Origin: CAYYJM01 sp964471755
Lineage (GTDB): Bacteria; Planctomycetota; Planctomycetia; Gemmatales; Gemmataceae
Length of the DNA: 12,915 bases
Direction of reading: 5' to 3'
Assembly: GCA_964471755.1 (NCBI GenBank)
Contig: CAYYJM010000184.1
Coordinates: forward strand, 1 to 12,915
The number at the start of each line of letters is the position of its first letter. Within the stretch, counting starts at the first letter, position 1. Of the stretch, positions 7,103-12,915 are shown in pieces. A program made the position numbers and the translations under genes. The notes under the pieces were generated by a model. That model saw only the letters and a program-made list of their open reading frames with translations, ran no database searches and had not been told where the DNA came from.

Positions 7103-8164
7103 ATGTTTGTCGATCGGGTGGTCATCTACGTCCGCGGTGGGGACGGCGGGGCCGGCTGTTGCAGCTTTCGCCGGGAGAAGTACGTCCCCAAGGGCGGCCC
7201 CAATGGCGGCGACGGCGGCGACGGCGGCGACGTCATCGTCCGGGCCGTCGCCGGCACCGATAGCCTCGCCGACATCGTCAACCGCAAGCACTGGCGGGCC
7301 GACGTCGGCGGTCGCGGCGAACCCGCCGACTGTCACGGTCGCAACGCCCACGATCTCATCATCGTCGTGCCGCCAGGGACGCTCGTCTACGACCGCGAAC
7401 GCGGCAACCTGCTGCGCGATCTGAAGCACGACGGCGACGAGGTCATCGTCGGTCGCGGCGGCCGGGGCGGCAAGGGCAACGCCGCCTTCGCCACGTCCAC
7501 GAACCGGGCTCCGCGACAGACGAAGCCGCCGGGCGAGGGCGAGGAACGCTGGCTCGTTCTCGAACTGAAGATCATCGCCGACGTCGGCCTGGTTGGGCTG
7601 CCGAACGCCGGCAAATCGACGCTCCTGAGCCGGCTGTCGCACGCCACGCCGGAGATCGCCGATTACCCATTCACGACGAAGTTCCCCAACCTCGGCGTCG
7701 TCATGATCGGCGGCGAACGGGCCTTCGTCCTGGCCGATCTGCCCGGCCTGATCGAGGGGGCGCATGCCGGCGTCGGCCTCGGCCATGAGTTCCTTCGCCA
7801 CGTCGAGCGGACGCGCGTGCTGATCCACCTGATCGAGCCGTTCCCCAGTGACGGTTCCGACCCGGTCCACAACTTCCGTGTCGTCCACAGCGAGCTGCTC
7901 CTGCACGATGCCCGGCTGGCGAATCGGCCATGCGTCGTGGCCATGAGCAAGGCGGAACTGACCGACAGCGAGCAGGTCCGTCAGCGCCTGGAAAGCGAGA
8001 TCGGTCGGCCGGTCCTGGCCATCTCGGCGGTCACCGGGCAGGGGTTGGCCCAACTCATCGGCGAGGTCGTCCGTCAGTTGCGTGAATTGCCGGAGGAGGA
8101 ACCGACCGCTCCAACGTCGCCGCCGGACCCGGTTCCCGAGGCCCCGCCGGAAATTCCCGTATGA
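7103..8164 (+). CDS. obg: Obg/CgtA family ribosome-assembly GTPase
   Basis: Essential GTPase that binds the 50S subunit and acts in ribosome maturation and stress control. The 353-residue protein has the glycine-rich Obg fold (about 1-158, with RGGDGGAGCCSFRREKYVPKGG and GGDGGDGGDV) and the G domain (about 159-330). G1 is GLPNAGKS (165-172), switch I YPFTT (188-192) and G3 DLPGL (212-216), then the Obg hallmark IEGAHAGVGLGHEFLRH. G5 is SAV (308-310). The guanine-reading motif, usually NKxD, reads SKAE (282-285) here. The tail after 330 is Pro/Glu rich, and the C-terminal OCT domain of some homologues is absent. ATG 7103 is preceded by GAGG 5 bases upstream and begins exactly like other Obg proteins (MFVDRV). 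Its stop overlaps the coaX start (ATGA). Confidence 0.96.
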   Translation: MFVDRVVIYVRGGDGGAGCCSFRREKYVPKGGPNGGDGGDGGDVIVRAVAGTDSLADIVNRKHWRADVGGRGEPADCHGRNAHDLIIVVPPGTLVYDRERGNLLRDLKHDGDEVIVGRGGRGGKGNAAFATSTNRAPRQTKPPGEGEERWLVLELKIIADVGLVGLPNAGKSTLLSRLSHATPEIADYPFTTKFPNLGVVMIGGERAFVLADLPGLIEGAHAGVGLGHEFLRHVERTRVLIHLIEPFPSDGSDPVHNFRVVHSELLLHDARLANRPCVVAMSKAELTDSEQVRQRLESEIGRPVLAISAVTGQGLAQLIGEVVRQLRELPEEEPTAPTSPPDPVPEAPPEIPV

Positions 8165-8907
8165 CGCCCGCCGTCGTCGTCGATGTCGGCAACACCCGCA
8201 TCAAGTGGGGCCGGTGTCATCCCGGTGACATCGGCGAGGTCGTCTCGCTGCCGCCGGACGCGCCGGAGGAGTGGGCGGCTCAACTTGCCGCGTGGAACAT
8301 TCCGCCGGAATCGATCTGGGTGCTGACGAGCGTTGTACCGCCCAAAAGCGATGTCCTGGCCGACTGGCTCGAAGCGATCGGCCAGCGCGTCGTCCGGCTG
8401 GAGAAGGCGGCCCAGTTGCCGCTGGCCGTCGAGGTGGAACGGCCCGACCATGTCGGCATCGACCGCCTGCTCGATGCCGTCGCCGCGAACAGCCGGCGGC
8501 GCGCGGGAACGCCGGCCATCCTGATCGACGCCGGTTCGGCCGTCACGGTCGATCGCGTCGGTGTCCACGGAGCGTTCGAGGGCGGAGCGATCCTGCCGGG
8601 GCTGCGTGTCATGCTCCAGTCCCTGCACCATCACACGGCCCTGCTGCCACTGCTGGCGGTGCCGAAGACGGTGCCGACCATGCCGGGGACGAGTACGCCG
8701 CGGGCGATGGAGGCCGGCGTCGTGTGGACCGTCGTCGGTGGCATCCGAACGCTGATCGAATTGTCGGCGCGACCTGACGAGCCGACGCCGCAGGTGTTCC
8801 TGACCGGCGGCGATGGGCCGTTCCTGGCACCGCTTATTCCCGGGGCGGAACTCTGGCCGACGATGACGCTGGAGGGCGTGCGGTTGGCGGCGGAGGCGAT
8901 CGCATGA
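8161..8907 (+). CDS. coaX: type III pantothenate kinase
   Basis: Cytoplasmic enzyme that phosphorylates pantothenate with ATP, the first step of coenzyme A synthesis; CoaX enzymes belong to the ASKHA fold and need a monovalent cation. The 248 residues show DVGNT (8-12, phosphate loop), VGIDR (98-102, pantothenate site), DAGSAVT (123-129, where many relatives have DAGTAxT; the family tolerates Ser), GGAILPG (141-147) and TGGD (215-218). Length is normal. The ATG overlaps the obg stop by 4 bases and the TGA overlaps the next start the same way, so all three genes should be made from one mRNA at coupled rates. No coaA-type kinase is seen here. Confidence 0.94.
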   Translation: MTPAVVVDVGNTRIKWGRCHPGDIGEVVSLPPDAPEEWAAQLAAWNIPPESIWVLTSVVPPKSDVLADWLEAIGQRVVRLEKAAQLPLAVEVERPDHVGIDRLLDAVAANSRRRAGTPAILIDAGSAVTVDRVGVHGAFEGGAILPGLRVMLQSLHHHTALLPLLAVPKTVPTMPGTSTPRAMEAGVVWTVVGGIRTLIELSARPDEPTPQVFLTGGDGPFLAPLIPGAELWPTMTLEGVRLAAEAIA

Positions 8908-9956
8908 CGACCATCCTGGCGATCCTGACTCCGCCGGGCCGCAGCGCCCTGGCGACGCTCGCCCTGCACGGCCCCGTCGCCTGGAGTGCCGTCCGCGCGT
9001 GCTTCCAGCCGAAACTTCCCGAGACGCCCGAAGCCGGTCGGACCTGGCTCGGCCGACTGGGCCGCGACGTCGCCGATGAGGTGGTCCTCGTCTGCAAGCA
9101 GGTACAGCCGGTGCCGTGGATCGAGGTCCACTGCCACGGCGGGCCGGAGGTCGTGCGCTTCCTGATCGAGTTGTTCGGCGAGCAAGGCGTGATCGAGATC
9201 GATTGGCGGGAGTTCCAGATGCGCACGGAACCGAACTGGCGAGCCCAGGCCGGCATCGCCCTGACGCAGGCGACGACGGAGCGTGTGGCCGGCATCCTGC
9301 TCGATCAGTATCGCGGGGCGTTCGAGAGGGCCATGTTGCGGATCGACTCGCATCTCGGACATTGTGAGCCCGCCGCGGCCCTGGCCGGTCTGCGCGAGTT
9401 GGCCCGCTGGTCGCCGCTGGGTCGGAAACTGGTGTCGGGCTTTCGCGTCGTCCTGGCCGGGCCGCCGAACGTCGGCAAGAGCAGCCTGGCCAACGCCCTG
9501 GCCGGCTACCAGCGCAGCATCGTCTCGGCGTCACCAGGCACGACACGCGATGTGGTGACCGCTCCTCTCGCCCTGGACGGCTGGCCGATCGAGCTGAGCG
9601 ACACGGCCGGATTGCGTGACGAGCCGGGCGAACTGGAGCGCCAGGGAATCGAACGGACGCAGGCCATGCTCGATGCGGCCGACCTGGTCGTCTGGCTCAT
9701 GGACGCCTCGGTGTCACCGGCGCTGCCATCGCCGCGACCGGACGCTCTAATCGTGGTCAACAAGATCGATTTACCGTCAGCGTGGTCAGCGCCGGCGGGC
9801 GTCATCTGTGTGTCAGCGACGACGGGAGAAGGGCTCGACGATCTGGTCGCTGCGATCGTCGGACGACTNNNNNNNNNNGCGGGGACGGCGATGCCGTTCA
9901 CGCCGGAACTGGCCGACGCGGTCGATGGAATGATTGCCAGGATCGCACTGGGATAG
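8904..9956 (+). CDS. MnmE/TrmE-like GTPase, shortened and without the C-terminal cysteine motif
   Basis: Resembles MnmE, the tRNA wobble-uridine modification GTPase, but is about 350 residues instead of about 450. The N-terminal folate-binding-like part is recognisable (ILAILTPPGRSALATLALHGP, WIEVHCHGG, 72-80), then a reduced helical part (LTQATTERVAGIL, 120-132) and a complete G domain: GPPNVGKS (186-193), GTTRD (212-216), DTAGL (233-237), NKID (286-289) and SATTG (304-308). After the G domain only about 30 residues remain, with no C-(I/L/V)-G-K motif, whose Cys is required in canonical MnmE. It may be a divergent MnmE or a paralogue with another task. Ten Ns (9869-9878) interrupt codons 322-325; the frame after them reads PFTPELADAVDGMIARI, plausible for this family, but the gap length is not proven. 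ATGA overlap with coaX. Confidence 0.82.
   Translation: MTTILAILTPPGRSALATLALHGPVAWSAVRACFQPKLPETPEAGRTWLGRLGRDVADEVVLVCKQVQPVPWIEVHCHGGPEVVRFLIELFGEQGVIEIDWREFQMRTEPNWRAQAGIALTQATTERVAGILLDQYRGAFERAMLRIDSHLGHCEPAAALAGLRELARWSPLGRKLVSGFRVVLAGPPNVGKSSLANALAGYQRSIVSASPGTTRDVVTAPLALDGWPIELSDTAGLRDEPGELERQGIERTQAMLDAADLVVWLMDASVSPALPSPRPDALIVVNKIDLPSAWSAPAGVICVSATTGEGLDDLVAAIVGRXXXXAGTAMPFTPELADAVDGMIARIALG
9869..9878. other. assembly gap (10 N)
   Basis: Ten undetermined bases inside the MnmE-like gene, just after its G domain. If the gap size is a placeholder, the length and frame of the last ~26 codons are uncertain. In the frame that assumes exactly 10 bases, the downstream peptide has a normal helical composition and ends at TAG 9954-9956. 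Confidence 0.99.
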
Positions 9957-10003
9957 AATGATTAATAGAGAGAAATCCACCGTCGATGGGAAGTGACTGA
10001 GCG
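9954..10003 (+). promoter_or_regulatory. AT-rich leader, probable promoter/operator of the toxin-antitoxin pair
   Basis: This short stretch is clearly richer in A and T than its surroundings and holds TAGAAT (9954-9959, overlapping the upstream stop codon) and the palindrome ATTAAT (9961-9966). The best -35 candidate, TTGCCA (9934-9939), is only 14 bases from TAGAAT, so no exact promoter can be fixed. GGGAAG (9988-9993) is a usable ribosome binding site 10 bases before the ATG. Confidence 0.35.
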
Positions 10004-10357
10004 ATGCCACGAACAACGAAACGTCCCCAACCGGCTGAGGACGCCACGAACGGAGTCGTGCCGGAAGCGTCTGTCTTGACCCTGTCGCAGGTGGCGGCCT
10101 ACCTCCAGGTCACTGAATCCGAAGTCCTCCACGCCGTCGAGCACCAGGGTCTCCCGGCCCGGAAGGTTGGTACGGAATGGCGCTTTCTCAGGGCCGCCGT
10201 GGATGACTGGTTCCGATCGGCTACGCCAGCCGTTGAGTCGAACAAGGAAGCCTGGATGGCCCTGGCCGGCGTCTGGAAGGACGATCCGCAAGCCGAGGAG
10301 GAATTGAAGGAAATTCATCGCCGGCGTGGCCGAGCGGCTCGTGAGGAAGCGGAATGA
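10004..10357 (+). CDS. HTH (excisionase/MerR-like) antitoxin of a PIN toxin module
   Basis: A 117-residue DNA-binding protein. Residues about 24-72 form an excisionase-type winged helix-turn-helix (VLTLSQVAAYLQVTESEVLHA, then GLPARKVGTEWRF and VDDWF). The C-terminal part (about 81-110, EAWMALAGVWKDDPQAEEEL then KEIHRRRGR) resembles tails of antitoxins placed before PIN toxins. The expected role is to bind and neutralise the downstream toxin through this tail and to repress the shared promoter through the HTH. The stop overlaps the toxin start by ATGA, the usual arrangement for such pairs. The first ~20 residues look disordered. Assignment as antitoxin rests mainly on context plus the tail; a stand-alone regulator is less likely. 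Confidence 0.82.
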   Translation: MPRTTKRPQPAEDATNGVVPEASVLTLSQVAAYLQVTESEVLHAVEHQGLPARKVGTEWRFLRAAVDDWFRSATPAVESNKEAWMALAGVWKDDPQAEEELKEIHRRRGRAAREEAE

Positions 10358-10773
10358 TCGTCCTCGACACGGACACGCTCACCCTCTTTTTTCGCAATCA
10401 TCCGAAGGTGACGGCCCGACTCCAGTCCGAGCCGGACACGATCGCCATCACCATTATCACCCGGATCGAAGTTCTTCGGGGCCGGTTCGATTCGCTGTTC
10501 AAGGCGGCGGATGGTGCCGACTTACAACGCGGCCAGGAGCGTCTCGCGGCAGCGGAGCGAGATCTCGGTCGCGTTCCTCTTGTCCTCACCATCGACACAC
10601 CTGACGCCGATGAGTTCGACCGCCTCCGAAAGATCAAAAGCTTGAAGAAGATCGGCCGGGGCGACCTGCTCATCGCCAGCATTGTCCTGGCCCGGAAGGC
10701 CACCCTGATCACCCGCAATACAAAGGATTTCGGCCAGATCGCTCGCTTGAAGATCCAGGACTGGTCCGTGTGA
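10354..10773 (+). CDS. PIN-domain ribonuclease toxin (VapC family)
   Basis: A 139-residue PIN domain, in known VapC toxins a Mg2+-dependent ribonuclease that cuts tRNA or rRNA and halts translation when its antitoxin is lost. The acidic residues are where expected: Asp5 in MIVLDTDTL, Glu39 in TRIEVLRG, Asp104 in GRGDLLIAS and Asp125 after TRNTKDF. The RNTKDFGQI segment near the C-terminus is typical of the type. Nothing is truncated, so the toxin looks active. It starts within the antitoxin stop and ends 8 bases before the stop of the convergent hydrolase gene. The cleavage target cannot be predicted. Confidence 0.92.
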   Translation: MIVLDTDTLTLFFRNHPKVTARLQSEPDTIAITIITRIEVLRGRFDSLFKAADGADLQRGQERLAAAERDLGRVPLVLTIDTPDADEFDRLRKIKSLKKIGRGDLLIASIVLARKATLITRNTKDFGQIARLKIQDWSV

Positions 10774-10781
10774 TCACCGCT

Positions 10782-11627
10782 TCATTTCGCCGCCTGGATG
10801 GTCAGATAGAGCTGCCGCGGGGCCGAGTCGAAGTAGCGGAACAGGGCCGGGCAGAGCCAGCCTTCCAGGCCCGCTTCCGGCCAGCGGTAGACGTTGCCGC
10901 CCATGTCTTCGCGCACCCACTCCAGCGTCAGCATCGCTCCTGGAAACGGATCCTTGCTGAACAGGGCGATGAAGCCGCGTTCGGGGTGCGGAATGCCGGC
11001 CTGCTGCGTGGCCAACTCGATGATCTCTGGCACGCCGGCGACGAGGGCTTCCTTGTCCAGACCGCGCGCCGGGTCATCGAAGACCCAGACGCCCTCCCAC
11101 AGGTACGGCCGGATCGTGAAGATCTGATTCGTGCCGCGTGGCGTCTCGGCCAGCGGTGCCGACATCTCGATGTCAGCGACGGCTCGCAGCAGCGCGGCCA
11201 GGGCGAGCGAACTGCTCAGACGATGGCCGTCGTTGACGGGGATGAGATTCCCTGCCGGCAGGCCATTTTCCTCTTCGAGCTGGATGCTGTCTGCCAGGCG
11301 GACGACGTCGTCCTTGATGCCGTGGATGATTCGCGTGCGGGCCTCGACGATGGGCTCGACGTTGAAACGACGCCAGGCCGGGGCGAGCAGGATCAGCGGC
11401 AGCGCGTGGTTTCGAGCCAGGCGCATGGCGATCGCGCCGCCCCGGCTGGAGCCGATCAGGGCATCGACCCGCTGAGCGCGGAGGGCGGCCTCGGCGATGT
11501 TCAGGGCGGTTGCGAATTCGTCGCGCGGTAGTTCCGGAGCGACGACCTCATGGCCGGCGGCTCGCAGGACCTGGACCTTGCGGCCAGTCGGGCTTCCCTC
11601 CAGGCCGTGGCAGAAGAACAGTTTCAT
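10782..11627 (-). CDS. alpha/beta hydrolase fused to a C-terminal conserved domain (DUF6717-like)
   Basis: A 281-residue two-part protein. Residues 1 to about 150 are a small alpha/beta hydrolase: FFCHGLEGSP near the start (oxyanion region), GSSRGG (59-64) with probable nucleophile Ser61, IIHGIKDDVV (100-109) offering Asp106/Asp107, and NDGHRL with His135. A complete Ser-Asp-His set is thus present, as in small esterases and UPF0227-like proteins. Residues about 165-281 are a different domain (FTIRPYLWEGVWVFDDP, GFIALFSKDPFPGAMLTLEW, GLEGWLCPALFRYFD), which I recall as the DUF6717 family, usually a stand-alone protein of unknown function; this name is from memory. AAGGAGG (complement of 11636-11642) sits 8 bases before the ATG, fixing the start. 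No signal peptide, so cytoplasmic. Substrate unknown. Confidence 0.82.
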   Translation of the reverse strand: MKLFFCHGLEGSPTGRKVQVLRAAGHEVVAPELPRDEFATALNIAEAALRAQRVDALIGSSRGGAIAMRLARNHALPLILLAPAWRRFNVEPIVEARTRIIHGIKDDVVRLADSIQLEEENGLPAGNLIPVNDGHRLSSSLALAALLRAVADIEMSAPLAETPRGTNQIFTIRPYLWEGVWVFDDPARGLDKEALVAGVPEIIELATQQAGIPHPERGFIALFSKDPFPGAMLTLEWVREDMGGNVYRWPEAGLEGWLCPALFRYFDSAPRQLYLTIQAAK

Positions 11628-11643
11628 GGCGTGGGCCTCCTTC

Positions 11644-11673
11644 TTGTCGGGGTGCCGTCCTCTCGGCTATCAT
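11644..11673 (+). promoter_or_regulatory. sigma70-like promoter of the MaoC-like gene
   Basis: TTGTCG (11644-11649), an 18-base spacer and TATCAT (11668-11673) in the context GGCTATCAT, matching the form seen before the zinc-ribbon and DUF1080 genes. The leader to ATG 11737 would be about 57 bases, or about 18 to the alternative ATG 11698. Confidence 0.55.
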
Positions 11674-11674
11674 A
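11669..11674 (-). promoter_or_regulatory. minus-strand -10 box of the hydrolase gene, overlapping the plus-strand -10
   Basis: Read on the minus strand these bases are TATGAT, identical to the obg -10. They overlap the plus-strand TATCAT by 5 bases. The expected leader to the hydrolase ATG is about 35 bases. I find no convincing minus-strand -35 at 16-18 bases, so the call rests on the -10 and its position. Confidence 0.42.
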
Positions 11675-11736
11675 CGCTCTACTGGACAGCCTGCACGATG
11701 GTTCCCGCCAACCATTCTCCGTTTCGGACGCATGCC

Positions 11737-12198
11737 ATGAGCTTTACCGCGTTGCATCTATTCCATGACGACGTGACCGTCGGTCAGCAGTGGGAGTCTC
11801 AGGGGCGGACCATCACCGAGGCGGACGTGGTGAACTTCGCCGGCCTGACGGGCGACTTCAACCCGATGCACGTCGATGAGCAGTACGCCGCGACGACGCC
11901 GTACCAGCGGCGCATGGCCCACGGCCTGCTCGTGCTGTCGATCAGCAGCGGCCTGGCGCTGTGGGCTCCGCCGATGCGAACGCTGGCCCTGGCCGTTCTG
12001 CGCGAGTGGCAGTTCAAGGACGCCGTCTTCCTCGGCGACACGATCCGGGTGCGGACGACGCTGCTGGAGAAGGAGGAGAAGGCCCGCGGTCGGCGAGCGC
12101 TGTGCAGTTGGAAGCGCGAGGTCGTCAACCAGGCCGGCGTCGTCGTGCAGGAAGGCGTCTCGCAGACGCTGGTCCTGGGCCGGGCGTCTGGCGCGTAA
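11737..12198 (+). CDS. MaoC-like (R)-specific enoyl-CoA hydratase/dehydratase, hot-dog fold
   Basis: A 153-residue single hot-dog domain protein of the MaoC/hydratase 2 family, whose members add or remove water on acyl-CoA thioesters. Seen are the start VGQQWESQGRTITEADVVNF, the catalytic motif GDFNPMHVDEQYA with Asp40 and His45 (the Asp-x4-His pair), and MAHGLLVLSISSGL with the usual M-A-H-G. The substrate is not predictable; relatives act in fatty acid, polyhydroxyalkanoate or side-chain metabolism. ATG 11737 gives the normal family N-terminus. An in-frame ATG at 11698 would add 13 residues; neither has a good Shine-Dalgarno. It is transcribed away from the hydrolase gene from an overlapping promoter region. 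Confidence 0.9.
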   Translation: MSFTALHLFHDDVTVGQQWESQGRTITEADVVNFAGLTGDFNPMHVDEQYAATTPYQRRMAHGLLVLSISSGLALWAPPMRTLALAVLREWQFKDAVFLGDTIRVRTTLLEKEEKARGRRALCSWKREVVNQAGVVVQEGVSQTLVLGRASGA

Positions 12199-12219
12199 CG
12201 GGCGCGACGCACCAACCGC

Positions 12220-12248
12220 TTGTCACCGCCTCCCGATCGTGCTACCCT
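12220..12248 (+). promoter_or_regulatory. sigma70-like promoter of the DUF1080 gene
   Basis: TTGTCA (12220-12225, 5 of 6 to consensus), a 17-base spacer and TACCCT (12243-12248) in the context GTGCTACCCT. The leader to ATG 12287 would be about 32 bases. Confidence 0.6.
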
Positions 12249-12286
12249 GCGGCGACGCATCGCTTCACAGGTTCACGGAGGTTCGC

Positions 12287-12915
12287 ATGGTCCGCTACGT
12301 GTTCGCGTTCGTACTCGTTGCCCTGGCAGCATTGCCCCAGGCTACGCCCCAGGAGAAGGCCGCCGACGGCGAGTGGGTCAGTCTGTTCAACGGCAAGAAC
12401 CTCGACGGCTGGACTCCCAAGTTCGCCGGCCACGCCGTCGGCGAGAACTACCTCGACACGTTCCAGGCCGGGGACGGAAAGATTCGCGTCGTCTACGACA
12501 AGTACAAGCAGTTCGACAACAAGTTCGGCCACCTCTTCTACAAGGACCGGTTCTCGAACTACGACCTGCGTCTGGAGTACCGCTTCATCGGCGAGCAGGT
12601 GAAGGCCGGCCCCAGCTGGGCGCTGCGTAACAGTGGCGTCATGTTCCACTGTCAATCGCCGCAGAGCATGCGCAAGGCGCAGGACTTCCCCGTCTCCATC
12701 GAGTACCAGTTCCTCGGTGGTGCGGCGACGGGCAACCGCCCGACCGGCAACCTCTGCACGCCGGGCACCAACGTCGTCATGGGTGGCAAGCTCATCACGC
12801 AGCACTGCACGAACTCGAAGTCGAAGACTCATCGCGGCGACGAGTGGGTCCGGGCGGAACTGCGCGTGCGTGGTTCGGGCAAGGTGCAGCACCTTATCGA
12901 TGGCGAGGTGGTCAT
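12287..12915 (+). CDS. exported DUF1080 protein (3-keto-disaccharide hydrolase family), 3' end cut by window
   Basis: The open frame runs off the window after 209 codons. It opens with a signal peptide (MVRYVFAFVLVALAALPQA), so the protein is exported; cleavage is probably after Ala19 or a few residues later. The family's concanavalin-like jelly-roll domain follows: WVSLFNGKNLDGW (30-42) is the standard DUF1080 opening. Next come a long insert with YDKYKQFDNKFGHLFYKD, YDLRLEYRF (92-100), NSGVMFHCQ (115-123), the catalytic-face strand PVSIEYQFLGG (135-145) and NLCTPGTNV. Family members act on 3-keto sugars or glycosides; these proteins are very numerous in planctomycetes. CGGAGG (12276-12281), 5 bases before ATG 12287, sets the start. 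It has its own promoter and no visible partner in the window. Confidence 0.9.
   Translation, partial: MVRYVFAFVLVALAALPQATPQEKAADGEWVSLFNGKNLDGWTPKFAGHAVGENYLDTFQAGDGKIRVVYDKYKQFDNKFGHLFYKDRFSNYDLRLEYRFIGEQVKAGPSWALRNSGVMFHCQSPQSMRKAQDFPVSIEYQFLGGAATGNRPTGNLCTPGTNVVMGGKLITQHCTNSKSKTHRGDEWVRAELRVRGSGKVQHLIDGEVV

Noticed and set aside
7196..7235. GGC/GAC triplet-like repeat as a possible microsatellite or regulatory repeat
   Set aside because: It encodes the GGDGGDGGD stretch that is normal for the glycine-rich Obg fold.
6917..8053. Open frame extending the WD40 protein by about 380 residues at its N-terminus
   Set aside because: It is antisense to obg, has no recognisable domain, and the lipoprotein signal and AAGGAGA ribosome binding site at 6916 mark the real start.
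10774..10781. Possible terminator between the PIN toxin and the convergent hydrolase gene
   Set aside because: Eight bases only, and no stem-loop with T-tract extends across either gene end.
1..12915. CRISPR arrays, insertion sequences, tRNA or rRNA genes
   Set aside because: No regularly spaced repeats, no transposase or terminal inverted repeats, and no cloverleaf or rRNA-like stretches seen by eye on either strand.

Overview
The window is high-GC, gene-dense bacterial DNA that most resembles a planctomycete, possibly of the Gemmatales type. The pointers are a secreted 3-keto-disaccharide hydrolase-type (DUF1080) protein, a very large WD40 lipoprotein with the planctomycete-style 'WTPDGRYDGSE' tail, a type III pantothenate kinase, and a PIN toxin paired with an excisionase-like antitoxin. 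This placement is an inference from gene content; there is no rRNA or other phylogenetic marker read here.

Region 1 (2-2692, + strand) is the front of a respiratory complex I operon: the 3' part of nuoA, then nuoB, nuoC and nuoD, overlapping or a few bases apart. It stops cleanly after nuoD with no nuoE-N following. Region 2 (2792-4827, + strand) has an undecaprenyl-phosphate sugar-1-phosphate transferase (WcaJ/EpsZ type), which starts exopolysaccharide repeat units, then a small zinc-ribbon membrane protein with its own clear promoter. Region 3 (4838-6916, - strand) is a lipoprotein with 14 recognisable WD-type repeats, convergent with region 2.

Region 4 is a 186-base divergent control region (6917-7102) between the WD40 gene and obg. 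It holds outward-facing promoter-like elements with a two-copy hairpin-like repeat midway between them. Region 5 (7103-9956, + strand) is a translationally coupled operon, obg-coaX-mnmE-like, with ATGA overlaps at both junctions. It combines a ribosome-assembly GTPase, the first enzyme of CoA synthesis and a shortened tRNA-modification-type GTPase that lacks the usual C-terminal cysteine motif. A 10-base run of N interrupts the last gene.

Region 6 (10004-10773, + strand) is a toxin-antitoxin pair (HTH antitoxin, PIN RNase toxin, ATGA overlap). Region 7 has a - strand alpha/beta hydrolase fused to a second conserved domain (10782-11627) and a + strand MaoC-like hydratase (11737-12198), divided by a short region in which two opposing -10 boxes overlap almost base for base. 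Region 8 (12287-12915, + strand, cut by the window edge) is the exported DUF1080 protein.

Several transcription units are preceded by a sigma70-like element with a 17-18 base spacer and a -10 of the form GCTAYCMT or TATGAT, so the promoter grammar of this genome is partly visible. No stretch above 300 bases lacks a gene, and I saw no tRNA, rRNA, CRISPR array, insertion sequence or convincing intrinsic terminator. The most unusual items are the shortened MnmE-like GTPase in the obg-coaX operon, the hydrolase fusion, the central repeat between the obg and WD40 promoters, and the two-way -10 element.
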